Below, piece by piece: positions 36,701-47,710 of a stretch of 64,000 nucleotides of DNA. This DNA comes from Diplosphaera chodatii (lineage: Eukaryota > Chlorophyta > Trebouxiophyceae > Prasiolales > Stichococcaceae). Location of the stretch: contig JAALGY010000030.1 in the NCBI GenBank assembly GCA_032358165.1, forward strand, positions 744,001 through 808,000, given 5' to 3'. Numbering within the stretch: the stretch's first letter is position 1; each line of letters opens with the position of its first letter. The notes under the pieces were generated by a model. That model saw nothing but the letters and a program-made list of their open reading frames with translations. It was not told the origin of the DNA and ran no database searches. A program made the translations under genes and the position numbers.

Positions 36701-36972
36701 AGCCCGCGACGCCGGCGCCCACGACCACCAGGTCCCACGCCTGCGCCACGGCACGGTGGCTGTGTGAAGTCTCTGCATTTACATGGCGCACCGCGCCAGG
36801 GTTTGCTGTGTTTGCGTGCTGCAGCCTGGCACACTTGACATACCGTCAGGTAGTACCACCGCACCTGTGGATCTGTGTCGAGATCATTGCTGGATGCTAC
36901 AGGCGGAATGACCTGCGGCTCGGACAGCATGGCATTGGGCACCGCAGCCCCACTCTGACCGCCCGCACCCAT
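33748..36972 (-). CDS. SQE: Squalene monooxygenase (squalene epoxidase)
   Basis: Exons complement(33748..33899, 34073..34228, 34351..34438, 34719..34921, 35097..35214, 35338..35418, 35534..35713, 35883..35977, 36090..36176, 36290..36389, 36534..36740, 36865..36972), giving ~524 residues. This ER flavoenzyme makes 2,3-oxidosqualene, the first oxygenation in sterol synthesis. Motifs read: FAD Rossmann site DLVVVGAGVAGCALAF, RVLVIERDL, GELLQPGGYLALSRLGL, FHNGRFVQRLR, VVCDGMYSALRKKL, and the second FAD site GDAFNMRHPLTGGGMTVALS. Next come LLRPLPDFSDA-like and FYTRRKPLSATINTLANALY, then C-terminal membrane segments (LVAHFFMVAVYGIGRLLLP). The Met at 36972 is the first in-frame ATG. The intron at 36390..36533 starts GC (AAG|GCGAGC). 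Divergent from the Dus gene. Confidence 0.94.
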
Positions 36973-37451
36973 CAGGGTCGATGGCAACGAGATCCTACGC
37001 GCCTGAGCTGGCTCGATGAGCTAGAAGTCCGGTGCTCACATATACTGCTATTACATGCTCAATTTCAAGCTAAAACACCACCCAAGAGTTTGACTCAGTT
37101 CCTATAGCTCACAGACTGCGGATCTTGCTGTATCTCTGTCGTGCTTAACAGCCCGTTGCTGTAGTGTCGACTGACGTTAGAGTCGCTGAACAGTGCGCAG
37201 GGCCAGTAGCACATGTGCTCGTGTCAAAATCGGTGTTTGCATATTGGCAGGCTTCATTGGCCACGATGGCTGTACTACACAGTACAGTAGGGCTAAACCC
37301 GGCAGGCCTCTCTGCACTCGCGCAACAGCGCAGCAACTCAACACGAGCTTGCTACCCCGATGCACAGCAGCAAAAGCGAGTGACGTGTTCAACCTTTTGA
37401 AGCACAGGCAAGCCCGCTCAAACTGAGGACACACTGCACTGTTGCCGGGTG
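36973..37451. promoter_or_regulatory. Shared intergenic region, SQE and Dus genes
   Basis: About 480 bases between divergent start codons. No clear TATA box or extra gene. Confidence 0.4.
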
Positions 37452-40011
37452 ATGCAGGCGCGCCTTCCCGCCGCGCGGCTGCTGTGCAACACTCGTGCAC
37501 TTTGTGCCCTGTCCGGTCCAGCTCGAGGATCGTCATTCGCTTCAATCAGACGGCACACAGTCGCTGCTGCACCCATGCCGGCCCCAAAGCTACCGCCGCC
37601 GTCTCCAATGCCGCCACCGCTCCTGAGCGTCGCGCCAATGTGAGCATGGTCGCCATGCTTGCCAGCAGCCACATTGTAGCTGCTCACCTGCAGTGCTGCA
37701 TCCATGTCATACTGGTGCCTGTAACGACCTATCGTTGCGGCAGGCCATACTGCATGTCAGCACCTTAAACGGCAGCCACCCTGCAGGATGGACCAAACGG
37801 ACGTGTACTTCCGGCAGCTGTGTCGCCTCATCTCGCGCCACACATGGCTGTGGACAGAGATGATCGTGGACACCACGCTCATTCACAATCCGCAGGTGCA
37901 GAGCCTATCAGTGGAATTGCTGCCATGGTCAGACTGCGCTGAGTACGCTGCCAGGCAGTGAAGTGCAGTGCCCACGCTCCTTGTGTGCAGCGCAGACCGA
38001 TCGCTTCCTGTGGTTCCCGCCGGAGCAGCACCCCATAGTGTGCCAGCTTGGCGGCTCAGACCCGGCCAAATTGGCAGCAGCGGCAGCGAAGGTCGACCAG
38101 TATGGCTATGACGAGATCAACTTGAATTGCGGCTGCCCGAGGTGGGCAAGATTGCAGCGCTGCTGGGGTGGACGACCTGACGTCCGTTTCACTTGCTTTC
38201 AACGTGCATATGTAGCAAGCATGCAACCAGGACGTGCTGCAACCTGGTTACCCTCATGTCTTCTGCAACAACAGCTCGAGGGTTGCGGGCGCCGGCTGCT
38301 TTGGCGCAGCGCTCATGGCAGAGCCGCAACTGGTGGCGGACTGCTGTGCGGCGATGGCGGCGGTCACCAGCATCCCCATCACCGTCAAATGCCGATTAGG
38401 TGACATTAGCTCGTCAGCCTGTGCAGCTTGGCAGACATGTCTGCACGCATGCCGCGACTCGGGCTTTCGATGGCGCCAGTGACCATATGCCCTGCGCTGG
38501 CAGGGGTGGATGACGTGGACAGCTACCAACAGCTGTGCGACTTTGTGCGCACGGTGTCGGGGAGGTCGCCGGTGCGCCACTTCGTCGTGCACTGCCGCAA
38601 GGCGCTGCTCAACCTGGACACCGTGAAGAACCGGACGGTGCCGCCGCTGCGCCGCGGCTGGGCGTTTGCGCTCCGGCGCGACTTCCCCCACCTCCAGTTC
38701 AGCGTCAACGGCCAGGCACGCATCAGCTGTGTGTGCATGGCTGTTTGCGCAACTGCCTGCAGCTGAGCGGCGACCCTTTGCTATGCGCTGAGCAATCCTG
38801 GCACATGGACGCCGATGGAGCGCAGCGCCCTGCTGAGTGACTGCTGAGGCAGGACACCAGCCCTGATGCCATCTGTGCAGTCGCATCCCAGGCCCGGACA
38901 TACTTTCTGCATGTGTCGTAATAGGTTTGAGACACTATGTGTGTGCTTGCTGCAGGTAGACACAACAGAGCAGGCGCTTCAGGTGTTGGCAGCTGAGCCA
39001 GCCCCGGGGGCTCGGGCTGCTGGCGTCATGATCGGCCGCGCTGCCTGGAAGCGGCCCTGGGACTGCTTCTCCGACGCGGATCGTGCAGTGTTCCAGGCCG
39101 ACGCCAACGCAGCCGTCAGCCGCCGGCAGGTGGGCAGCTGCACGGTGGCAAGCAAGGCTGTGCTGCAGTACCCAGTGCTGTGTGCGCCGCGGCAGAATCT
39201 GCGTACTAGAGGGCGACAGATGGTGGCTGACGCGGCCGGCGCCGGACCGTGCAGGTGTTGCGGGAGTATGCGGAGTTTGCGGACGCACAGCTGGGGCGGT
39301 GGCACACGCGCCCCGACGGCAGCCCGGTGCCGGGCGTCCGCGCCCTGGCCGCGCCGCTGCTGCAGCTGTTCTACGGCGAGCAGGTGCCCCGCAGCCTGTG
39401 TTGCCATGACGTGGCGCCTGGCCTGCGGGTTGACAGGAGCCCCTGAGAGTGTGCCGCACTGCACAACAGCCTGTCGTTGCGATGCATTTGAAGCAGGAAG
39501 AGGCCCGCAACTTTCATGTCATCCATATGTGCATGGTGGTGCAGGGTGGCTCGAGGTGGAAAGCGGCAGTGGACGAGGCGTTGCGGCGGCGGGTGCCGAG
39601 CGTGGCCCAGCTGCTGCAGGAGACGCTGTCCACCGTACCAGACGAGGTGCACTACTTTCTGACAGCACGGATTGGTGTACCGGAAGTCTGTGCAAGCCTG
39701 CCCTAGGTCTTGAGGAAAGCGCATTACCGCATGCTTGGTTGACACCGTCGCAGGTCCTTGACGCACCGCCGAAAGCTATTCAAGCCCCGTCTAGCGATGC
39801 GGCAATGGAGCTGGAGCTACCGATGCCGGTGCCCAGCAGCTGTGGTGTGGGGATGCAGTCAGCAACGGCAGCAGACAGCCATGAAGATTCAGTTCAGCGG
39901 CAACAAGCAGCCAGCAGAGAGCATGTGATGCAAGCGGGCGGCATGCCCAGCTATGATGATGCACAAACCGCAGAGCCCGTTGTACAGCAAGCGATTGCGG
40001 TGGGCAGCTGA
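37452..40011 (+). CDS. tRNA-dihydrouridine synthase, DusA-like, organelle-targeted
   Basis: Exons 37452..37639, 37787..37895, 37996..38141, 38275..38399, 38504..38715, 38956..39129, 39255..39383, 39545..39646, 39754..40011, giving 480 residues with closed phase. Dus enzymes are FMN/NADPH-dependent and reduce uridine in the tRNA D-loop. The N-terminus (MQARLPAARLLCNTRALCAL) is presequence-like, then a Pro-rich linker leads to SVAPMMDQTDVYFRQL, the DusA opening motif. Next are EINLNCGCPSSRVAGAGCFG with the catalytic Cys, IPITVKCRLGVDD, HCRKALLNL, FSVNG, and GVMIGRAAWKRPW. The C-terminal ~90 residues are a low-complexity extension. The intron at 38716..38955 starts GC (CAG|GCACGC). A TGTAA is present at 40142..40146. 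Plastid or mitochondrial location is inferred. Confidence 0.9.
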
Positions 40012-40579
40012 CCAGCGTCTGGCTTGCAATCTTGTCTGCAAGCGGTTTCGAATCAACTCTGCTGGGAGTGTTCATAGCAGCAGCAGAGTGACCGGCATTG
40101 CATAGCCAATGTATTACCTTGCCGCACACGTGCCGGCTCATTGTAATGTTCTGTCGCTGCATAGCTAGCGCAACGTATTTAGAGTTTCAAAAGACATACA
40201 CACATACAGACAACATAGACTTGCTTGTCAATGGCTGCACTGCGCTACAAAGTCCACAATGCGCACGGCGGATGCTGGATGCATATTGCACATCACATCA
40301 TGCCCCAGGCTCGCCTCCGGGTTGCATTGATGCACATCACTGCACAACAACCTGGTGGCAACGGCTTCAAACATCGCGTGCCAATCGAAGCTTTGTGTGT
40401 GCTTGGCGGATCACTGCTGGGCAGGCCTGTGGCAACGGCACCAACTCTGGCGCACCCCTGCGGCTAATATGTTGTGACCGTGCCCGCCAACTGCTTTTGC
40501 AGCTCCAGCAGCGTCCAGCATCGGCTTGAAGCGTGAATTAGCGTAGTTCTTCGGAGGATGTGAGTCAGGCTGTGGCCGG
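40012..40579. other. Intergenic, Dus 3' side
   Basis: TGTAA at 40142..40146 is a likely poly(A) signal for the Dus gene. I see nothing else supported in the remaining ~430 bases. Confidence 0.4.
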
Positions 40580-41194
40580 ATGGTTGTCAAAAAAGCGCAT
40601 GTCGACCGGCAGACTGGCAACAGCACGACCGGCGATGGTAGCGATGAGATGCTGATGGTGACCGGCTGCAGCCGCAGTCACCGTGGTGAGCTTCAGCTGT
40701 CACTGCTGCGCTTCGATAGGCGCAGCAGGTTGCAGAGGTTGCTGCTGCGCACAGTGCAAAACGTGGTGGAAGCGTACAGGATAACGCGGCGCCTGGGGCT
40801 TCCAGCGGACACCATCTACCGGAAGTTGCCGCACCTGGAGAGGTGAGGCCGGACACTCTGCTGAGCGGTAGCTCATAGCAACGTGGTCAATGTGTGCACC
40901 AGTGGTTACATTTGCTTGGGCGTGCGGGTGTCATGCCCAACACATGATGCTGTATGGAGCACACATCTGACGGCCATATAACGTCGGTGCAGCACATTGA
41001 CAGAGCATGGTCACAAGCGTGTGCACGTGCTGCCAACGATGACTGCTGCGCTCGCGGCCAACCGCCTGAAGGAAGAGGACAGGGACAAGGTGGCACGGCC
41101 GAAGCCAGTCTTCAAAACACACCCGCCTGGTTTTGTTGAGGTCGTGGCGGCTAACATTCTGCTCATGTGGGCTGCTGCGACCATCAAGTTCTAG
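40580..41194 (+). CDS. Small unknown protein with a C-terminal membrane segment
   Basis: Two exons, 40580..40842 and 40993..41194, joined by a GT-AG intron whose phase (2) closes exactly, giving 154 residues ending in TAG. I do not recognise the family. The N-terminal half is basic (SLLRFDRRSRLQRLLLRTVQ, then VVEAYRITRRLGLPADTIY). The C-terminal exon has a charged helix (LKEEDRDKVARPKPVFKTHP) followed by a hydrophobic tail (FVEVVAANILLMWAAATIKF). It could be a tail-anchored or small respiratory or organellar membrane protein. An internal Met in the second exon (near 41038) could also serve as the start of a 52-residue protein. It lies tandem to the Dus gene and convergent with the DUF4864 gene. 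Confidence 0.5.
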
Positions 41195-41369
41195 TGCGGT
41201 GGCTGGTAGAGCAATGATTGCTGTTTATGATCCCATCTCGCGGTGTTGCACAGTGCGTCGCAGCATGTGCTGAGTGACGGTCTTGCAATGTTAGTGGTTG
41301 AAGCGGTTTTGCAAGTCTGGTCTGATGTCGTGTACCGTAACGAAGTTAACATGCACCAATGCCAACAGT

Positions 41370-42500
41370 TCATCGAGCAGCGAGCTGGTCTATTTGCGCT
41401 AGTGCCTGCTGGAGATCGCCATGCAGGAGCATCTTCGTCAGCCATGCGCCTTTGTTGCTGCCAGCCGTCTTCCTGCGCAACGCAAATGTGACGCTGCATC
41501 TGCTCCCTCCCTCTTTGCTGCCTCGTGGCGCCACAGCTGCCTCCACTAAGGTCCGATTGTCATCGACCTCCTTTGTGGCTGTGATCTCCCAGGCGTGGGC
41601 ATTGATCAGCTGCGGAAAAGCGCTGGCAAACATTCCAGCAAAGTGATCCTGATGGTATAGATCCTTCTGGTACCCAAAGTACCTGGCAAGTGAAAACAGC
41701 GGATAATGCTGTGCAGAATGGCTGCTATGGCGATTTGTGTTTCGCAGGCAGACGCCGGTGGTAGACGTGGGTGCACTGGCCAGTCTGGCCTGTCGCACCA
41801 TGCTGGATCAAGGCCTCCGATGCCTTCGCCGAACACGTACATGGTCTGCACTCCATGATTGGGCCTGCAGTACTGATGGAAAGTGTTGGACTTCGCTGGA
41901 AGCAGTGCTGAGTTCCTCCGCAGCTCGCTCAGCCCATGTTACATTCATGAGGATGTGTGGCATGTTTGTCAGCATGGGACCCTAGTTGCAGCCCATGCAC
42001 AGCAGCCGCTGGAGGGCGGGAATGACACAGGATGCAGGCAGCGGCCGTCCAGCTGCTGCTATTACCAAGGGGAGTCGTTCTGCTGCAGCGCGTCAAGCTG
42101 GACTGCCACAGCCTCATGCGCACTGAGCGCCACGTCGGGTACCTTCACCTGTCTGTATGCCAGTGGCATTATCAGGCCTTGCACACCAGCAGCAGTCGAC
42201 CACATGGCAACTGAAACTGCTGCAGCTACCAGCGGCAGCCGAGCAGCCTAGGCAACGCACTAATCGTGCTGTGCAGTCACCCACCGGATTGTCAACATTT
42301 TGAGGGTTCCATCGCGGTGCAGCTGAAGCTGTGAGGGCTCGTCTCTTACGTCTGCATCGATCAGCTCGGTGCTGATGTGGTGCAACAGGATCGGTTGCTG
42401 CAACCCAAGACCGGAGGCACCATGGCCGCAGGGCATGCCGCGCCACCGTGCAGTGCATCGGTGGCACAACCCAACCTCTTTGCAGGGCTGCCAGACTCAT
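41370..42500 (-). CDS. DUF4864-type (NTF2-like) protein, probably plastid
   Basis: Reliable exons: complement(41370..41682, 41799..41864, 42066..~42253), with an upstream exon to ATG 42500. The core reads ALSAHEAVAVQLDALQQND, SPWPNHGVQTMYVFGEGIGG, LDPAWYFGYQKDLYHQDHF, a TLVEAAV strand, CSVTFALRRK, and GAWLTKMLLHGD. This matches the plant DUF4864 layout (QLxALxxNDxPxxDxGIxVxYxFA ... WLTxxLLxDG), an NTF2-like fold of unknown function. The upstream open frame MSLAALQRGWVVPPMHCTVA then RRKRRALTASAAPR then LPLVAAAVSVAMWSTAAGVQ looks like a bipartite transit peptide with a hydrophobic second part. The join there needs a 37-base intron (42254..42290), so the start region is uncertain. Confidence 0.7.
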
Positions 42501-43157
42501 GATGGTTGGGGTGCCGACTCTGCTGAAATCTCAATGAGTCTGCGGACAGCTGCACTAGATTGAAGCTCGGCTGAGCACACACTTCTGCTGATAAGGTGCA
42601 CACCGCCGCCCCTGCTCCCACTACTGCCTGGTAAACACTTTTCAAGGCAAGGCAACCACGTGCCAGCCCCTATGGTCGACAGGCAATGGAGCGGCACGGC
42701 AAGTGCAGCGGATCCTCCTTGCGGTGTGCGGTGCTGAGTGTGTGCAGGCATGTATGCAGTGATGGCTGTGCTGTGCTCCTGTGCATCAAATTCATTCAAT
42801 TCAGGCAAGTGCAGCGGTCAGGGTTTTATGAGCCCAGGTGCAGCAACTGGTCGCGATCTACATCCTTGGCAAAGCTTGCACACGTCACTGTGTCAGCTGC
42901 TTGCAGAGAGGTTGCATTGCAGAACGGTGTGCAGTGGATTGGGTCGCGTCGTGTCGTGTGCTACCTTGAAGCCGCTGATTTGCTCAACAGGAGCAAAGCT
43001 TGGGTGCCGTCACAGACGCAGCAGAGGAGAGTGTGCGGCCATCTCCGTGCGTTTCGGCGCGCACAGATCAGAGGCAGTGCGCGAACAGAGCGTCATGGGG
43101 TGCCAGTGACAGGCAGCAGACACTAATCACACAAGTGGCTGCTGCCACCAGGCAGCC
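42501..43157. promoter_or_regulatory. Intergenic region between divergent DUF4864 gene and U2A'
   Basis: About 650 bases. Open frames on + (from 42686) overlap several phases and have no family match; read as non-coding. Confidence 0.35.
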
Positions 43158-44971
43158 ATGGAGGCCAGGGCAGGTGACTGCAGAGCCGCTGTGCAACTCA
43201 GTTTCCTGCAGGTGCTGACATGGCAGAGGCTGCACCTGATTTGGCTGCGTGAAAGTCACACTGCAGTGCCGCTGCACGCAGGCGCCGGCGCCCTGGGGCC
43301 GCGCCTGGTCGGCCGCCTCACAGCCGAGCTCGTGCTGCGATCCCCCCAGTACATGTCGTGCGTCAAGTACTACGAGATCGACCTCCGAGGTGGGGCCCTC
43401 AGCCAGCAGCGCACAGCGCATGCGTGCCGCTATGCACTCTGCGCCAAGCAGCACCATCGGTGATGGCGCACGCCTCCTCCACAGCTGTCCCATGCGCACA
43501 AGAGACCTTCCACTTTGCAGGCAATAAGATCACGGCGATCGAGAACTTGGGCGCAACAGAGGTATGCTGCTGGCGCGTGGTGTCTGCACATTGTGCATTT
43601 TCAAACAGCTTTGCTGGGTCAGCCAATCTCAGTCCCTGCTGTACGTGCTCCCTGCAGAACCAGTTTGACAGCATAGATCTCACAGACAACGCCATCGTGA
43701 GGCTGGAGGGCTTTGCAAAGCTGCCGCGGCTCAAGATGCTGCTCCTGAGCAACAACCGCATCGTGCGCATCGCACCCCACCTGGAGGGTGAGCTCTATTG
43801 TGTGGCACGGTCGGAGGAGGCATGTGGAGCAGGGTGACCTGCGCACGCACGCTCGAGGGCGCCAGCCGAGCTGCAGCTGCCGTGAATAACCTTGGCGGTG
43901 TCTGGTGCAGAGCACATTCCCAGCCTCGAGTGCCTCGTGCTGACAAACAACAGGCTCACGAAGCTTCAGGTGTGCAGACATGGTTAGAATGCATCCAACC
44001 TGGCAACGGAACGCATCCACGTCCTTGAGGGCTGCACCTTGACTCGAAATGTGCTGTGAACCTGTCAGCGCACCTCAGCTGGTTACTCCACTTGTAGGAT
44101 CTTGACACGCTCTGGACGCTGCCGCGCTTGACGCACCTCAGCTTGCTGGACAACCCGGTGACGAAGGAGCCGGGTTACAGGTGCACCCTTGGGAGCGGTG
44201 CCAAATACTTGTGGGCTAGGCCGGCGAGTGCAGTGGTCATGCCGGCAGCGCACCGCATGACGTCCTGATGGCCTCGGTAACCACGCTGTGACCCGCTACT
44301 CCTGGCTGCTGTGCAGGTTGTATGTCATCGCCAAATGCAGAAAGCTGAAGGTGCTGGACTTCCGGAAAGTCAAGCAGAAGGTGGGCTCATGTGTCAGGGC
44401 ATGCCAGCCCATGCATTGCAGAAGGCTGCACAGATGACACATCCAACCCGCCGTGGACTGCTGCCCAGCACGCGGACCCGACCATGTGCTTGGCCACACT
44501 GCGTTCATGCATCGGTATGCATCCCACCACTGCAGGAGCGCGATGAGGCAGAGCGGGTGCACGGTGCGGACGCGGCGGCGGCGAAGCCCGCCGCCAAGGG
44601 CGCCGCGGGCACGTTTGACCCCGACGAGAGCCTGGCGGCGGCGCAGGAGGCGGCCGGCGTGGCGGCGGAGGAGCAGCCCGCGCAGCCGCAGCAGCAGAAG
44701 ACGGGGCCCACGCCCGCGCAGCGCACCGCCATCCAGGTGCGCGCCCGCAGGATCTAGCACCACTGCTTCCGCGCCACTGCGCCAGTTTACAGCTGCAGAG
44801 CAGGAGGGCGACGGGGGCCTCGCGTCTCACCGGCAGCTTCCATGCATCTCATGCGGTGTGTTTGCCACGCAGGCTGCGATCGCCAACGCGCAGACCCTTG
44901 CAGAGGTGGAGCGGCTGGAGACGGCGCTCAAAACAGGCGTTGTGCCATCAGGAGTGACGGTGCGTCTGTAG
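43158..44971 (+). CDS. SNRPA1: U2 small nuclear ribonucleoprotein A'
   Basis: Exons 43158..43173, 43282..43389, 43521..43561, 43658..43787, 43911..43969, 44098..44180, 44317..44380, 44536..44736, 44873..44971, giving 266 residues. U2A' is a leucine-rich-repeat protein that pairs with U2B'' on U2 snRNA stem-loop IV. LRRs are clear: LTAELVLRSPQYM, YYEIDLRGNKITAIENLGAT, FDSIDLTDNAIVRLEGFAKL, LKMLLLSNNRIVRIAPHLEE, LECLVLTNNRLTKLQDLDTL, and the cap LTHLSLLDNPVTKEPGYR, then VLDFRKVKQKERDEAERVHG. The C-terminus is Ala-rich and ends GVVPSGVTVRL. The usual start (MVxLTAEL) is replaced by a 16-residue lead (MEARAGAGALGPRLVG) that depends on a 16-base first coding exon. Reading straight through from 43158 is also in frame and would add residues. 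Confidence 0.92.
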
Positions 44972-46005
44972 CGGTCGACTGCAGCCCACACATCCAGTGA
45001 AGTGCGACAGGACGCAGCAGTGCCTGTGTCATGCACACGCATTCGTCCTTCCAAGGCAGGGTCTCAAGGTTCGTCGGTGCGGCTGCAGGTCGAAGCGGAC
45101 GATACTGCAAATCAGAATGGTACCAGTGCCACAGCCATGGAAGAAGGTTAATCAGTTTTGCAGCAAGTTCAGCAGCTGCCTGCGGGGGCTGCGCATCGGT
45201 ACACGATGCAACACGCATCGCAGCATGTTGTTGTGGTACCCTGGACACAGACAGTGTGACTACCATTACAACGTGAGCAAGCACCAAGGATTGCTGCAAG
45301 GGGTGGCCTGTGCTTGAGAGGCTCTGTCGTAACAAAAGCGAATGGGTGAACATTCACAACACAGGAACAAAGCCAGCACCAAAAGGTGGTGCAAGGCCCA
45401 AAACCAGCTTCAGTCAGTCACCTGTCTACCTGTCTGTTCTACACGCAGATATCTACCTACAAGCCGCTGGCTGGGTGATGCAACACCCGCCAGAGGCTTA
45501 ACAAAGCTGAAGCACTTCATTGTCCTTGACGCATCGTGGGTGACTGCTCAAAGATTGCAGCCACGAAACCCACCGGCTACCGCCGCTGCTTGCTGACGCC
45601 GCGGCCAGGCGAGTCACAAAATCCATGTGTTCGGCAAGCTTTGCAGCTTGCAGTGTGAGGCGATGCTGCTGCAGTGACAAGTGCGCTGCTGCCCCATCAG
45701 GCGGCGGACTCGGCGCATAATGGCTGCCTGTTGCTGAAGGCGCTGGGTGGTGCGGCAGCCCTGACCGCCTCCGCGACGGGCGGCGTGGCTGGGCAGACCA
45801 GACCCTGCTGCAGTTGCAGTGGGTGCGACAGCGAGCGAGAGAGCGAGTGCGACAGCGACCGCATCGGCCGGATGGGGAGGCAGTCGCAGTTGCAGATCTG
45901 CAGGTAGATCGAAAAGCATGCCTCGAAATCACTACTATCAGTGCAACACACGCATGCGAGCGTTATTCAGGTGCCACTCATGCAGCTCGTAGGTACACCA
46001 CATGA
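44972..46005. other. 1 kb region with one possible small ORF
   Basis: Between U2A' and the glyoxalase-like gene. The minus-strand frame 45498..45932 is open and its second half (LSLQQHRLTLQAAKLAEHMD, FVTRLAAASAS) looks helical and could be a real small gene, but the first half is Arg/Ser/Pro low complexity and there is no family match. A GCGA-rich simple repeat lies at 45825..45862. Nothing supported at 44972..45490. Confidence 0.3.
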
Positions 46006-46963
46006 TCAGGAGATGCTGCCCACCTCGATCATGTTTCTGTCTGGATCGTGGAAGAAGACCTGGAAGAGAAACAGACGGGACTGAGCAACCTGCATTGCGC
46101 AGAACAGACCTACACAACCAAAGACACTCGAGCAATAAAAGCAGCTGGCACCTGTGTCACGCGGATGCCATTCTCGACCACGTGCTCCTTGTCATACTCT
46201 ATGCCCATGCCTTTCAGTCGCTCCTCCACAACCTCCAGCGAGTCGCTCTGCAGCAGCACCAAGATGCTCTTGACATCTGAGACAGGCTGGCAGGCGCGCG
46301 CCAGATGCAGCTGCACTTATTATGCATCTGCCTGCACTTTGCACTCACCTGAAATGACAGGTGATCCGCCTGTGGGTTGATGGTGGCCGAGCGGGGCTCC
46401 GGGGTCCCGCGGATGAGGTGCATGCCAATGTGGCACTGCGGGTGGAATAACCTGCGCGCAGCAACATGGCATATCGGCACACAAGCATACATTTGCATAT
46501 GGCAGCACAACTTCTGTTTCAAAATGCCTCGTCGTGTCGCCTTATTCAAACTGCTCGGCATGGCCTGGCACATAGGGCTGGCGGCTTGTTCAGGCTTGAT
46601 CGCGACCAAACCATAACCTTGGCTGCTCGAAAACGTTTCCTAACGTTCGAGGCTGCATTGCTATGATCTCCATAGGACGTGCCAAGGTCAGGTGCAAGCC
46701 GTCGCAGCTGTTGCACCTGGCAAGAAGTCATGCACCCCACAGTGGGAAAGCTGCCCAGTCAGCAGGTAGTCTCTGGCGCGCGCGGAGTTTGCCAAAACGC
46801 ACCAGGCCCCGTCGAAGTCGAACGACGATGGCCGCTGGATTCTAATGAAGCCCAGGATGTGCCTGTAGAACCGGACGCTGGCCTCCACATCGTGACACAC
46901 CCGACTGGCATGGTTGAAGGACCTGACTGGCAGAGGGCCGTCCCGCTGCTGCTCAAACCCCAT
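46006..46963 (-). CDS. Glyoxalase I-fold (VOC superfamily) protein
   Basis: Exons complement(46006..46059, 46152..46286, 46349..46451, 46803..46963), giving 150 residues, all in phase. VOC proteins are metal-dependent lyases, isomerases or dioxygenases built from two beta-alpha-beta3 modules. Seen: FNHASRVCHDVEASVRFYRH (strand 1 metal His), ILGFIRIQRPSSFDFDGAW, CHIGMHLIRGTPE, ATINPQADHLSFQ (second metal His), VVEERLKGMGIEYDKEH, and VFFHDPDRNMIEVG (DPDGNxIE motif with the metal Glu). It is closest in layout to the short plant glyoxalase I-like proteins (GLYI7-like), not to the two-domain plastid GLX1. Methylglyoxal activity is an inference; the subfamily is often inactive on it. No transit peptide is evident. 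Confidence 0.88.
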
Positions 46964-47710
46964 GGCGTGCAACCAACAGTATCGGGTCAAGATACCTTTC
47001 TGTTTGCTGCAAGCCGGACAGGATATAGCAGCCTGCCGTAAGTGGGGAATGTCGGCGGCAGTGAAGCTATCAGGAGTGTATCTCGCAGAACGGAGATCTC
47101 AGCACGTGCAACACATAGGAGGTTTGCCCGGCCCCGGCTGGTGCGGCGCGATCAACAGCAAACAGCCAGACACAGTGATGCGGATGCCAGCTCCTCGGTG
47201 AGCAGAAGTGTTTGCCGTTGCGGCCCCGCTGTTTTCGGTGGCTGCCGGCCAGGTACAAAGTATGATATGACCGGCAGATTAGCGGCGATTGGCAACAGCA
47301 ACGCACGGGATCAGCCAGTTGAGCTCTTCTGATGCGCGTGCCAGCGTCCTTCTGATGCGCCTATGGCCAGGGCTTGGTGGAACTCGGCCTTCAAGGTTGC
47401 GTACCACGTGATCGACTCCAGGGTTTTGGCTCAGCTGTCGCACCCAGCGCTTCGAACATCTTACGGATTCGCAGGACTCCCCGCTCTACCATCCTTGCTG
47501 AACTCCTGCGCTCGCAGATGACTGCTGTCTGCTAGCCTCCTTACCTAACTGCAAGGCCGAACGGCCGCCAGGCGTGAGCATTTGCGGCCGCTGCCCGGTG
47601 ACAGGGCGCCATGCGGCCCTTGAACCTTTGACGTTGCTGCAGCATCTCATCAAGCTTCAGGCACTTTGAGTTCTGCGCACAGCTCAGCGCAATCTGCCTA
47701 CCCAGTGGCT
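46964..47710. promoter_or_regulatory. Intergenic region between divergent VOC and borealin-like genes
   Basis: About 750 bases, including an AT/GC-mixed stretch with no open frame of interest at 47340..47650. No repeat or RNA gene recognised. Confidence 0.4.

Noticed and set aside
45825..45862. GCGA-rich repeat considered as a CRISPR or satellite array
   Set aside because: It is a short simple-sequence run without spacers or regular units; eukaryotic nuclear context rules out CRISPR.
45498..45932. Possible minus-strand gene of 144 codons
   Set aside because: Half is Arg/Ser/Pro low complexity and no family, start context or splice structure supports it. Left as a possibility inside the intergenic entry only.
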